This document shows positions 9,501 to 17,656 of a DNA stretch of 64,000 nucleotides, piece after piece; the stretch's first letter is position 1, and each line of letters begins with the position of its first letter. Origin of the DNA: DASVWZ01 sp963708575. Lineage in GTDB: Bacteria; Acidobacteriota; Terriglobia; Terriglobales; Acidobacteriaceae. The DNA lies in NCBI GenBank assembly GCA_963708575.1, contig CAVPTB010000003.1, positions 1,054,001 to 1,118,000 on the forward strand, written 5' to 3'. The notes beneath the pieces are model-generated. The model was not told where the DNA came from, searched no databases, and worked only from the letters and a program-made list of their open reading frames with translations. Made by a program: the position numbers and the translations under genes.

Positions 9501-9689
9501 GAATGAAGATACAAATGCCGGCTGTCTGAAACGCGACAGGGGAGCAACCCGGGCCACAGCCCTGCTCGATGACGGAGAGTCATCGATCGCGAGAGTCTTA
9601 GGACCGTGGCCAGCGCCCAGCATGCTGGAGATCGAACCTAGGCAAAGAAGAGGTCCGACAACGAGAGCTAAGCCGAATTTGCGGGTCAT
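6555..9689 (-). CDS. Secreted FG-GAP/VCBS repeat protein with two Ig-like domains
   Basis: 1044 residues with a signal peptide (residues ~1-27). Residues ~85-850 hold about 13 FG-GAP/VCBS repeats of ~65-70 residues, each with a calcium-loop motif (DFNGDGKPDLVV, DLNGDGKKDIVI, DVNGDRIADVLA) and a LLGNGDGTF turn, consistent with beta-propeller blades. Twelve repeats carry a C-x(3-5)-C pair just after the Asp motif (NQCPNNNC, NGCQNNSDC, SQCQDTSC), which looks like a built-in disulfide. The C-terminus has two bacterial Ig-like domains of ~90 residues (NPNPSYVFQSVQFTATVSS; LNPSNQGQAVTFTATVTG). A GGAG ribosome site precedes the ATG. Likely an extracellular adhesion or carbohydrate-binding protein; no enzyme domain is seen. 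Confidence 0.9.
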   Translation of the reverse strand: MTRKFGLALVVGPLLCLGSISSMLGAGHGPKTLAIDDSPSSSRAVARVAPLSRFRQPAFVSSFGFGQTRFQSHRPNSAPVFFNPPNYVLGGVYAFASAVADFNGDGKPDLVVTNQCPNNNCKVGGITILLGNGNGTFTIGQSYSSGGYEAYSVAIADLNGDGKKDIVIANGCQNNSDCTSGGVGVLLGNGDGTFQTAQSYSSGGIAASSVVIAKLNSDSKADLAVANQCYDSSCSSGGVSILLGQGDGTFQMGQSYPSGGVAALSVTAGDFNGDGKPDLAVANQCASATDCSATTGVLLGNGHGAFQSAVTYPSGGYKGASVATGDFNGDAHADLVVAAQCQSSTNCTVGNLGVLIGNGDGTFRSPKNYSSAGNTASSVSVAQLSSDGNADLVVSNQCQMVSNCAQGLVAVLLGKSDGTFQTAQTYVSDGVFAQSVVTADLNRDGQTDVAVVNQCQTGSSCSGTVTILLGNGNGTLQSPPTYSSSGYDADSVAIGDLNGDGKPDLVVADLCQAAGCKGSSNGGLVYVLLGNGDGTFRPAQAYPTGDFGTTAVAIADVNGDRIADVLAANQCSTTDCSSGGSVSVLLGNGDGTLQASQNYSSGAFTSLSVVVGDFNNDGKPDLAVASQCQDTSCVNGTVSVLLGNGNGNFKSAKVYPSAGFQTNFVAAGDFNQDGNLDLALASQCQDNTCQNGGVSVLLGNGDGTFQTAQSLDSGAWQTDGVAVADFNGDGIPDLAASNVCQSALNCSNGTLSVWLGRGDGTFRSVHTFTAGGQTAYSLVAADFNGDGATDVVVPNGDQTYLLLGNGDGTFQTPAPYYPAGIFAASGDVNGDKQPDVVLASGALSNVTVLLNIATGYRQSTLTSLTSNPNPSYVFQSVQFTATVSSQYGSPSGSVSFNQGSTVLGTAPLKNGKATFTYSFTSVANDLITALYNGNSNFLPSTSPVLKQKVLRANSTTSLTSSLNPSNQGQAVTFTATVTGQYGGTPTGNITFKDNGNFLAQVSLKNGVAQYKTSALTKGRHRIGASYNGDTNFHSSSASLVQQVN
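7250..9420 (-). repeat. In-gene tandem repeat array (~200-210 bp period)
   Basis: The coding region of the FG-GAP protein is an array of degenerate ~200 bp units, one per propeller blade. On the plus strand they show as recurring ggCTTGCCGTC-type and GTGCCGTCtCCATT-type strings. Units are diverged at DNA level, so the array is old rather than a fresh tandem expansion. Confidence 0.8.
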
Positions 9690-10509
9690 GTCTGCATCTC
9701 CACACCAGGATTCGTCAACATCGAGGAGACCGACTACTCATCATCGGTCGTCGTGCTACAGAAAGCATCCCCCGCATCCGAGCAAAGCGAACTCACTGAC
9801 ACACCTCGGACGAAAAGGCACCGAACAGGGACTTGGCGGCGCGACGAAGCTTGAAGAGAAATACTGGAAAAATCTATTGGGGGCACTATGCATTCGGGAG
9901 TAGATGTTTGTCAAGGAAATCAAATTGTCACGTTGCCGGGGAAGCAAAACGTATGTCGTTGATTCCAAAAGTCAGACAAATCGATGCCGGGATCATCAGA
10001 GTTGAGCTGCGAAGCGTGGGCTTTGAATGACTTCCGGCCCTACGCCCTCAAAGTTGAGGCAGCTGCTCCGAATTCAGGTCTTGTGAAAAAAATTGGTAAT
10101 CAATTGTTAGTAGAACGATAGGCTCATGCGTCTTTAGAGACAGTGGTAAAGGGAGAGTTGGCCGCCAGCGCCCTTGTGGTCTGGTGGCCTTCTGAAATCA
10201 TAACGTGGTCTCTCCTCCTTTGTTTGCCTCTATTTCTCCCCTTTCAAGCTTTGGGCAGCTTTCGAAGGGGGAGTCTTTTTTGCCTGAAGTCGCTGCTCTC
10301 AGTCTCGTGGTTCAGGTCTGGCAGGCAAATCTTATGCGTTCAGAAGAACCTTTTTGCATACACAGTGGTATGGGAAAGTGCCATTTTGATAATGACTTAA
10401 CGACAAAAATATTTTTCGTCGAAACTGTCGGAAAAGCGCATCTCCAGTGTATATAAATCTATGTTCGGACGATCTCCGGGCCGGCCGAATCGGGCTCTGG
10501 TATGGGCAA
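9690..10509. other. Long intergenic region between divergent genes
   Basis: About 800 bp between the FG-GAP gene (minus) and the second ECF sigma gene (plus). I see no convincing gene in any frame. Two features stand out: a short inverted repeat AATTG-GTAAT-CAATT at 10091-10105 and an AT-rich stretch at 10380-10460 just before the sigma gene. It must hold both promoters, but no clear -35/-10 pair was found. Confidence 0.5.
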
Positions 10510-11076
10510 ATGGGGCAAGAACAAATCCTCCACCTCTCCCACGCTTTAGCATTTGAGCATGTGGAGAAACATCGCAAGAGTCAGCGGCTCGAAGAACAGA
10601 TCGTCGAGCTGTACGCGACCATGCGCCCTCCATTATTGGGATATGCCTACCATGTCGTCGGTTCAAGCGGTGAAGCTGAAGACCTCGTTCAAAACGCGTT
10701 CCTCAAACTCTTCGATCAGTTGAAGCGGGACGCAAACATTCTGAATTTGCGCAGTTGGCTCTATCGCGTGGTACACAACATGGCGATTGACCATTCGCGG
10801 AGAAAAGGCATCCAGGAATCACTGAATGCGGAGTGGCTTGAGCAGAAGTTGATGAGTGATCGCACGCCGTCGGCAGAGGAAGACCTGATTCGGCGCCAAC
10901 GAATCGCACTTTCTCTGAAAGCTCTCAACGAGCGTGAGCGCCACTGTCTGATGCTACGCGCCGAAGGTTTGAGCTACACGGAAATTGGAGAGGTATTGGG
11001 GGTTAGCCAAAAAGCTGTGAGCGTTTATCTGTCACGTGGACTTAAGAAATTCGAGGTGAGAAATGAGGGGACCTAA
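10510..11076 (+). CDS. RNA polymerase ECF-type sigma factor
   Basis: About 188 residues from the ATG at 10510; a GTG at 10447 would add 21 residues, and neither has a strong ribosome site. Region 2 is visible (ELYATMRPPLLGYAYHVVG, EAEDLVQNAFLKLFDQL, LRSWLYRVVHNMAIDHSRR), and so is region 4 (LNERERHCLMLRAEGLSYTEIGEVLGVSQKAVSVYLSRGLKKF). The stop overlaps the next gene by 14 bases, and that gene begins with an anti-sigma zinc finger, so the two form a sigma/anti-sigma pair. Sequence similarity to the sigma factor at 4678-5448 is low outside the motifs. Confidence 0.88.
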   Translation: MGQEQILHLSHALAFEHVEKHRKSQRLEEQIVELYATMRPPLLGYAYHVVGSSGEAEDLVQNAFLKLFDQLKRDANILNLRSWLYRVVHNMAIDHSRRKGIQESLNAEWLEQKLMSDRTPSAEEDLIRRQRIALSLKALNERERHCLMLRAEGLSYTEIGEVLGVSQKAVSVYLSRGLKKFEVRNEGT

Positions 11077-12970
11077 CCCGCACTTTCTCATTCCGCCTCA
11101 TTTGAAGGATGCTCAACTTCTGGCATATGTCGATGGAGAGTTGCCGCATCCGGAGATGGAGTCAGCTCGTCTTCACGTCGAGGGTTGCTGGACTTGCCGA
11201 AGCCGGATGGGCGAGATTCAGGGTACCATCGACAGCTTTCTTGAAGGGCGAGTCGCGCTACTGCCCGAGGAGTCCACATTCGGCGAGAACAGGGTGCAGC
11301 AGTTTGCGGAGCGCTTGGCACAACACGCCGGTGAGATGGAATCTGCTCCCGTTCCCCTTCAGGAGCGGCTCCTGGTTTGGCGTAATCGAGCCAGGCTGAT
11401 GGTTTCTTCTTTGCTCGAACATCGGAGAGCACTGATCGCGTCGGTCGTGTCGGTGTGTTTGCTGGTGGTGATGTTCACGGACGTATTAAACACCCGGGTT
11501 TCCGCTGATACGGTTTTGCTTCACGCAGAAAGTTATGAAGCCGCCCACGCGCCGGCTGGTGGCCAGGTGGCAAAGACCGCCCTAAGAATTGATCGGATCG
11601 ATCGGACTCGCAACGTTTCAAGACAGCTGGGAACCGTGACCTTGATCCGCGATTCGGTCGGCGGTGCAACCTATATGACCGCCCAATCCACGACGGGGGC
11701 GGTCGAGAGGAAGGCGTTGAGTACCACGGAACCGATCTCGCATCCGCTGCTAAGCACTATCATGACGGATTCTGACGAGAATCATGGCCTTATAAACTAC
11801 TTGAATACGGAACAGTGGGTTCCTGATCTTTCAGTGGGCCAGTTCCGCCGCTTGGTGGAAGAGCGAGGCAGCACGGAGGTTAAGGCGAGCCGGAACAACG
11901 GCACTTTTGAACTTCATTATCCTTTCGCCCCCGGTCACCCGTCTGGAATCTACGAGACGATGCTGCAGATCGATGCCAAAGATTATTCGCCGACCAGCTT
12001 GAGCATTTTCACCGGCAATCATGGCGACAACGAGTATCGCTTTACCCGCACCTCCTTCTCTATCGAACCGCGAAGTCTCGAAATCGCCCGAATTTTCGAG
12101 CCCGCCGAAGGTTCCACCAATACTCCGGGTCTGGCGCGGACCTTGCCGCAGGTGAGCCGACCGATGCCTCTGTCGTACCGCAATTCCCGCGCCTCTGACG
12201 AGGAGGTTGCAGTCTCTCGGGCTTTGCATAAACTCGATTCCTGCCTCGGAGAAGAACTTTACGTTTTTCCCATGTCTGATGGATCCGTCCTCGTCCAAGG
12301 ACTCGTGGACAATGCCGCACGTCGCGATGCCGTACGACAAGGGCTGAAGTCTATTGCCGGCCCGTTGCGCGCAGAGATATATGTTCCCCGCGAAATCAAG
12401 AGCGGCTCAGAGCTGTACAAGCCTCCGGATGATTTCGTCCAGGAAACTTCTCCTATCCGAGGTTCCGCCACCGATACCCTAGCGGACCTGTCAGGAACCA
12501 GCGTGCCGCTTCACGATATGCTCTACCAGCATTTCTTCAAGCCCGGCGCGTCGACGGAAGATACTAACAAGCAGGCTGCGCTGTTTTCCGATGAGATCGT
12601 AACGCTGGCGCGGCAGGCGTTTCTTCACGCTTGGGCTCTAAAACGGCTGGATCGCGAATTTTCGGAGGAACGTAGCTCAGGTCTGTCCTCAGCTGGCATG
12701 CAAATCGTCGAGCAGATGCGCGAAGATCATCGGCGATGGATCGCGACGATCACCAAACGAGAGGCCGAAATGCTCGCCCCCTTGGCGGCTCCTGATGTCA
12801 CCGCCGGCGTTCAGCAACTGAGTACCCTGGATGACAGCACCGTTCTCTTGCAATTAGCCAGGGAACAGAATGATCTGATTCACTTCTTGTTTACAATCTC
12901 GCCTCAGAAATCGGCTGCTGGCCCCAGTTTGTCCCGTCTGATCGTCGTTCTGAAGCAAATGGGGACCTAG
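11063..12970 (+). CDS. Large membrane anti-sigma-factor-like protein
   Basis: 635 residues. The N-terminus has the ZAS zinc-finger pattern H38-x3-C42-x2-C45 (HVEGCWTC) preceded by LLAYVDGELPHPEME, typical of anti-sigma domains. One membrane span is at ~122-142 (RALIASVVSVCLLVVMFTDVL). The remaining ~490 residues would lie outside the cytoplasm and match no domain I recognise; they are mixed alpha/beta with no catalytic motif. The start overlaps the sigma gene by 14 bases. The large exported part may sense the signal that releases the sigma factor (inference). The next gene downstream is a TonB receptor, which could be the target. Confidence 0.82.
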   Translation: MRGPNPHFLIPPHLKDAQLLAYVDGELPHPEMESARLHVEGCWTCRSRMGEIQGTIDSFLEGRVALLPEESTFGENRVQQFAERLAQHAGEMESAPVPLQERLLVWRNRARLMVSSLLEHRRALIASVVSVCLLVVMFTDVLNTRVSADTVLLHAESYEAAHAPAGGQVAKTALRIDRIDRTRNVSRQLGTVTLIRDSVGGATYMTAQSTTGAVERKALSTTEPISHPLLSTIMTDSDENHGLINYLNTEQWVPDLSVGQFRRLVEERGSTEVKASRNNGTFELHYPFAPGHPSGIYETMLQIDAKDYSPTSLSIFTGNHGDNEYRFTRTSFSIEPRSLEIARIFEPAEGSTNTPGLARTLPQVSRPMPLSYRNSRASDEEVAVSRALHKLDSCLGEELYVFPMSDGSVLVQGLVDNAARRDAVRQGLKSIAGPLRAEIYVPREIKSGSELYKPPDDFVQETSPIRGSATDTLADLSGTSVPLHDMLYQHFFKPGASTEDTNKQAALFSDEIVTLARQAFLHAWALKRLDREFSEERSSGLSSAGMQIVEQMREDHRRWIATITKREAEMLAPLAAPDVTAGVQQLSTLDDSTVLLQLAREQNDLIHFLFTISPQKSAAGPSLSRLIVVLKQMGT

Positions 12971-13104
12971 GATTACTCGTTTCTACCAGCCGTTGACCAT
13001 CCTACAATTTCACGGAAACCTCGGTCGGAAATCATCGTAGATGCTATTCTTTTTCACTTGCGGTGTTGTTGGTGCTGGCGCATGTTGGTGTTGACTGAAC
13101 GACG

Positions 13105-16100
13105 ATGATGTTTCACCAGAGGATTTTGGCCAGACTGCAGACGATATTGCTCCTCGCGGGTTGCATGAGCATTGCAAACACCGCTGCAGCCCAGCGCGCT
13201 ACTCTACTAGGCACCGTCGTTGATCAAAAAGGAGCGGTCGTCCCCGGCGTTCAGATCACCCTGCTGAATCTCGACCAAGGGCTCAAGCGAGAAGCTACTA
13301 CCGGCGAAAACGGTTACTACACGGTGCCGATCCTGCAGCCGGGCCGATACTTGGTCACTGCCGAGAAGAGTGGATTCGCGATCGCTGAGATCCGAGACGT
13401 TATTTTGCACGTGGACGACGTGCGGGCCCTGAATATTAAGCTCCAGGTCGGAGCGACATCGGTAGCCATTGATGTATCGGGGAAATCGCAGGAAGTAGAG
13501 ACCGCCAGCTCAGCGTTAGGCGAAGTGGTGACCGGCGACGTGATTCGCGACGCGCCGCTCAACGGACGATATCTGCCGGACCTCGCCTTGCTCCAGCCGG
13601 GAGTGACCCCGGTGAATCCCGATGAACGAGGACCCGGGAATTACAGCGTGGCCGGCAATCGTGAGGACTCAGTCGTTTATTTGCTCGACGGCGGCCTCAA
13701 TAATGACCTGATCGATAATCGCGTGGTTTACGCCCCCAACCCCGATACCATCGCCGAGTTCCGCATTCTCACCAGCAACTATCCCGCAGAATACGGACGC
13801 AATTCGGGCGGAGTAGTAACGATGGCCACACGTTCGGGAACGAATACGTTGCACGGAAGCTTGTTCGATTTCTTACGAAATGATGCGCTGGACGCGAACA
13901 GTTTCTTCAACAAGAACAACGGATTGCCCCGCGACATTTTGAAGCGAAACCAGTTTGGCGGAACCCTGGGCGGACCGATCTCGATTCCAAACATAGTGCA
14001 TGGCAAAGACCGGTTCTTCTTTTTCGTCGGTTACCAGGGGGAACGGCAGGTCGAACTTCTATCCGTTCACAACGTGTCCACGTTTACGCCGGCAGAGCTG
14101 GCCGGAAATTTCTCGCAATCTGGCTCCGGCGGCGGCCCAGACCCGAATGTGGCAAGCTTTCTCCAAGCCTACCCGTTCTTTCAGCCTAATCCCAACCTGG
14201 CGTCGCAAGCGATCATCGATCCGACGCGCATCAATAGTGTGGCGCAGAACTACATCAAAGCTGGCCTAATTCCGACCTCCCCGACTGGCCTCCTTAGCTG
14301 GCAAGGCCGCAGCAGGTACGACTACGACGAAATCACAGGAAGATTCGACTTCGATATCGACCCCAAAGATAAGCTGGCGGTGACCTTGGGATGGGATCGC
14401 GCAGACGGGCTCAGTCCGCTCAACGGCTTTGGTGCGACCGTGCCCGGATTTTCCGAGACCCTGGGAGAACGCGACTACTTCGGCAACTTTGCGTATACGC
14501 ACATTTTTTCTCCGACTCTTTTGAACGAGTTTGATCTCACTGGAGAACGCAGCGATAATCAGTCGCTGAACCCCGCCACCCAATTGCCGACTCCCGCCAA
14601 CCTGGGTATCGGAATTACGCCGGACCAGGCGCTCGGGCCCACGAACCTGGTTTTTGATTCCGGACTGACAATCGGATTCAGTACCCAAGGCCCACAAAAA
14701 CTCGTCGACAACACCTATTCCGTAGGCGACACTCTGACCTGGGTTCACGGAAAACATGACTTCAAATTTGGCGGAGGCTTCTCGGCATTTCAGAACAACA
14801 CATTCTTTGCCTTCACCGTGGACGGACAGTTTTACTTTGTAGGGCAGAACGGAATCGGTTCGCAGAACTCTTTTGCGGATTTTCTGCTCGGCATCCCTCT
14901 CCAGTACACGCAATCGTCGGCTGCTCCTTCGAATATCAGGAGCAAATTTACTTACGGTTTTGCCGAGGACGAATGGCGGTTTCGCAAGAATCTAACCGTG
15001 AGTTTGGGTCTGCGCTATGAATACAGCACGCCTAAGTTGGATACACAGGGGCGAACGTTCTCGCTCATTCCCGGAGAACAGTCGAGCGTATTCGTGAACG
15101 CTCCTGTCGGCATGGTTTTTCCGGGCGATCCCGGAGCTCCGCGCGGGGTGAACTTCCCGGACAAGAATAACTGGGCCCCGCGGGTCGGTTTTGCCTGGGA
15201 TCCGAAAGGCGATGGCAAGACCAGCTTGCGCGGAGCGTTCGGTGTGTTCTACGACATCCTTAAAGGAGAAGACAATCTGCAGTTCAACGGCCAGCCGCCT
15301 TTTTATGCAAGTGCAGGATTTGGCTTCCAGGCGCTTCCGCCCAATCAAACCTCCGAATCGAATTACATGTCTCAGCCCTTTGCGGCGGGTGGGCACGAAA
15401 ACCCGTTCCCGTCAGAGCGGCCGCCCTCGAATCTGAACTTCGCCGCAGCGGGCTATTTGCCAATCGGCGCCTCGACCAGCGTGTTCCTCGTTGATCCTCA
15501 TCTGAAGACACCCTACACCTACCAGTACCACCTCACACTGCAGCGGCAGTTGGCCAGGGAAACCATTTTTGCCGCTAGCTACGTCGGCAGCAGTTCTCAC
15601 GGCCAGACTTCGTTACAGGACATCAATCCTTTTGTGCTCGGAACCTACGACCGCGTACTGAATCTGACGCCCGGGAACCAGACCTGCACGGTGAGCAGCG
15701 GCCTGTGCAGCTTCGCAAACCTGTACGAGTTCCGCAATGTCACCACGGCGGATTACAACGGGTTGCTCGCGAGCGTTCAAAAGCAGCTTTCCGGGGATGG
15801 ACCGTTCGGCCGGTCATACTTCACCTTTGCCTACACTTACTCGCACAACATCGATAACACTTCCGGATTTGAGAATCGCAATAACGTTGTGCCGTTTTAT
15901 GATCCGGGGCTCTTCCGTGCCTCCGCCGATATGGATGTGCGGCACCGGGTTATGTTCAGCGGTGGCTGGGAACTGCCATTCGATCATGCGTGGTCAGGCG
16001 GCCCGAAAAAGGTGACGAGGGGATGGAAGGTTTTTCCCATCGTGAGCTGGCGTAGCGGATTTCCCTTGGATGTGTTTGCGAACTTGCCCAGTGCTTACAA

Positions 16101-16587
16101 CTATGCAAGCCCCGGACCTTCGGCGGCCGGAGATGCTGGATTGGTGCATGCGAATCTGACGGGACCGGTTATTAGTTACGATCCGCATAACCCGCAGACC
16201 ATTGCGGGAGCATCGGGTTATTATTGGTTCAACCCCACCAGTTTTTCTACTGCACAATGCCCTCCGGTGCCCACGACATGTCAGCCGAGCAGCACGATAT
16301 TTCCTAACGATACCCAGGCAGTAAGCGATCCGGTTGTGCGGACCTACGGCACGTTACCGAGGAACTATTTTCGTGGACCGGGAGTTTTCAATATCAATCT
16401 GGCGTTTTCCAAAACCACTCCACTAACCGACCGTCTGAAGCTCGAAGCCCGCGCTGACTTCTTCAATATTCTGAATCACACCGAATTTCTAAATCCGGAC
16501 ACCAATATCAGCAGCCCGACCTTTGGACAGGAGTTGGACACGTACGATCCTAGAATCATCCAGCTTGCGCTGCGCTTGAGTTTTTAA
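13105..16587 (+). CDS. TonB-dependent receptor with carboxypeptidase-regulatory domain (Oar-like)
   Basis: 1160 residues. A signal peptide (to ~AAAQ, residue 30) is followed by a CarboxypepD_reg domain at ~33-115 (GTVVDQKGAVVPGVQITLLN ... GYYTVPILQPGRYLVTAEKSGF). A plug-like region follows at ~125-240 (VVTGDVIRDAPLNGRYLPDL, YPAEYGRNSGGVVTMATRSGTN), then a long outer-membrane barrel ending in the aromatic-terminated IQLALRLSF, a typical barrel insertion signal. This is the Acidobacteria-type TonB receptor family, usually linked to uptake of oligosaccharides or other large ligands; the ligand here is unknown. It follows the sigma/anti-sigma pair, a layout like FecIRA-type control. Confidence 0.9.
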   Translation: MMFHQRILARLQTILLLAGCMSIANTAAAQRATLLGTVVDQKGAVVPGVQITLLNLDQGLKREATTGENGYYTVPILQPGRYLVTAEKSGFAIAEIRDVILHVDDVRALNIKLQVGATSVAIDVSGKSQEVETASSALGEVVTGDVIRDAPLNGRYLPDLALLQPGVTPVNPDERGPGNYSVAGNREDSVVYLLDGGLNNDLIDNRVVYAPNPDTIAEFRILTSNYPAEYGRNSGGVVTMATRSGTNTLHGSLFDFLRNDALDANSFFNKNNGLPRDILKRNQFGGTLGGPISIPNIVHGKDRFFFFVGYQGERQVELLSVHNVSTFTPAELAGNFSQSGSGGGPDPNVASFLQAYPFFQPNPNLASQAIIDPTRINSVAQNYIKAGLIPTSPTGLLSWQGRSRYDYDEITGRFDFDIDPKDKLAVTLGWDRADGLSPLNGFGATVPGFSETLGERDYFGNFAYTHIFSPTLLNEFDLTGERSDNQSLNPATQLPTPANLGIGITPDQALGPTNLVFDSGLTIGFSTQGPQKLVDNTYSVGDTLTWVHGKHDFKFGGGFSAFQNNTFFAFTVDGQFYFVGQNGIGSQNSFADFLLGIPLQYTQSSAAPSNIRSKFTYGFAEDEWRFRKNLTVSLGLRYEYSTPKLDTQGRTFSLIPGEQSSVFVNAPVGMVFPGDPGAPRGVNFPDKNNWAPRVGFAWDPKGDGKTSLRGAFGVFYDILKGEDNLQFNGQPPFYASAGFGFQALPPNQTSESNYMSQPFAAGGHENPFPSERPPSNLNFAAAGYLPIGASTSVFLVDPHLKTPYTYQYHLTLQRQLARETIFAASYVGSSSHGQTSLQDINPFVLGTYDRVLNLTPGNQTCTVSSGLCSFANLYEFRNVTTADYNGLLASVQKQLSGDGPFGRSYFTFAYTYSHNIDNTSGFENRNNVVPFYDPGLFRASADMDVRHRVMFSGGWELPFDHAWSGGPKKVTRGWKVFPIVSWRSGFPLDVFANLPSAYNYASPGPSAAGDAGLVHANLTGPVISYDPHNPQTIAGASGYYWFNPTSFSTAQCPPVPTTCQPSSTIFPNDTQAVSDPVVRTYGTLPRNYFRGPGVFNINLAFSKTTPLTDRLKLEARADFFNILNHTEFLNPDTNISSPTFGQELDTYDPRIIQLALRLSF

Positions 16588-16588
16588 G

Positions 16589-16604
16589 CGATGCCGGAGC
16601 ATCG
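16589..16604 (+). terminator. Hairpin after the TonB receptor gene
   Basis: A perfect 6-bp stem with a CGGA tetraloop (CGATGC-CGGA-GCATCG) sits directly after the stop codon. There is no T tract, so it is either a weak or factor-assisted terminator or an mRNA 3' stabiliser. Confidence 0.4.
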
Positions 16605-16650
16605 ATTATGGTAATCCCAAGTACCGAAGCCTCTCAGGAGTCGTGAAACG

Positions 16651-17040
16651 ATGTTGCTGGTTCGAAGAAGTTCGATTCAAGGGAAGGGCCTATTTACCGA
16701 CGAAGCGATTGCGCAGCGAACGAAAGTTGGAGAGTTCACCGGCGAAATGATTTCGGTTCGCGAAGCGCGAAAGCGCGCGAAGAATGCGACACGCATCGCC
16801 ATCGTCGAGCTCAGCCAAACGAAGGCGATCGATGGCAGTGTCGGTGGCGGGCCGTTTCAGTTTGTGAACCATTCCTGCGATCCCAATCTTTATATTCGGA
16901 TTGCTTACGGAAGAGTGGAGTTTTATACACGACGCAAAGTTCGAGCGGGGGATGAGTTGACTTGTGACTACGAGGATTCCCACCACGAAGGAAAATTACC
17001 CTGCCAGTGCAATTCGGCGAATTGCAGAAAGTTTATCTGA
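16651..17040 (+). CDS. SET-domain protein (putative protein lysine methyltransferase)
   Basis: 129 residues, essentially a bare SET domain. It starts with VRRSSIQGKGLFTDEAI (SET-N), then FVNHSCDPN at 71-79 (SAM-binding pseudoknot) and DELTCDYED at 101-109 (catalytic Tyr region). It ends with a complete post-SET zinc site: C118-x-C120-x4-C125, to be joined by C76 of NHSC. Family knowledge: SAM-dependent methylation of lysine side chains. The target protein is unknown, and nothing histone-like is encoded nearby. GGAG lies upstream at slightly long spacing. It converges on leuD with a two-base gap. Confidence 0.9.
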   Translation: MLLVRRSSIQGKGLFTDEAIAQRTKVGEFTGEMISVREARKRAKNATRIAIVELSQTKAIDGSVGGGPFQFVNHSCDPNLYIRIAYGRVEFYTRRKVRAGDELTCDYEDSHHEGKLPCQCNSANCRKFI

Positions 17041-17042
17041 CG

Positions 17043-17654
17043 TCAGGCTGTGGCCGGAGATAGACAGGGACGACGACGTTTCTCGTACTCTGAAATCGAT
17101 TGAGTTTGCTGCAAGGTAAGTCCGATATCGTCAAGGCCTTCCAGCAGAAACTTGCGGCGGACGGCTTCGATAGCAAACCTCTCCGAGAAACCGTAATCGT
17201 CCTTCACCTCGGTGGTTTCCAGGTTTACCGTCAGCTGGTAATTATCTTTCGCGTGCGCGCGTTTGATAAGCTCCGCGACTTTCTCTTCGTGCAGAACGAC
17301 GTTCACAATTCCATTCTTCGAACAATTCATGGCGAAGATGTCGGCAAATGAGGGCGCTATGACGGCCCGAAAGCCATAATCCAATAGCGCCCATGCAGCA
17401 TGCTCCCGAGAAGAGCCGCAACCAAAATTCTTTCCCGCCAGAAGAATGCTTCCGCCCTTGAATCGCGGTTCATTCAAAACGAAGGTCGAGTTCGGAGCAC
17501 CATCAGGTAAATAGCGCCAGCCGTGAAACAAGAACTCACCGTATCCCGTCCGCTCAATGCGTTTCAGAAATTGCTTGGGAATGATCTGATCGGTGTCCAC
17601 ATGGCTGCGCTCGAGCGGAACCGCTTTGCCGGAATGAACGCGAAATGCCTGCAT
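17043..17654 (-). CDS. leuD: 3-isopropylmalate dehydratase small subunit
   Basis: 203 residues from the ATG at 17654 (MQAFRVHSGKAVPLERSHVDTDQIIPKQFL), two bases after the leuC stop. The frame is open further upstream into leuC, but that extension is only a shadow. Hallmarks are HVDTDQIIP, the swivel-domain loop ILLAGKNFGCGSSREHAAWAL and FADIFAMNCSKNGI. It forms the isomerase with LeuC, moving the hydroxyl group from 2- to 3-isopropylmalate in leucine synthesis. Last gene of a leuABCD operon. Confidence 0.97.
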   Translation of the reverse strand: MQAFRVHSGKAVPLERSHVDTDQIIPKQFLKRIERTGYGEFLFHGWRYLPDGAPNSTFVLNEPRFKGGSILLAGKNFGCGSSREHAAWALLDYGFRAVIAPSFADIFAMNCSKNGIVNVVLHEEKVAELIKRAHAKDNYQLTVNLETTEVKDDYGFSERFAIEAVRRKFLLEGLDDIGLTLQQTQSISEYEKRRRPCLSPATA

Positions 17655-17656
17655 AA

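Noticed and set aside
9900..10010. Short frame from the ATG at 9904 (MFVKEIKLSRCRG) considered as a transposase remnant
   Set aside because: Only ~33 residues with no terminal repeats or neighbouring transposase sequence; resemblance is too weak.
10143..10456. Two overlapping open frames in the gap before the second sigma gene
   Set aside because: Their translations are Leu/Ser/Phe-rich, without family features, good ribosome sites or protein-like composition.
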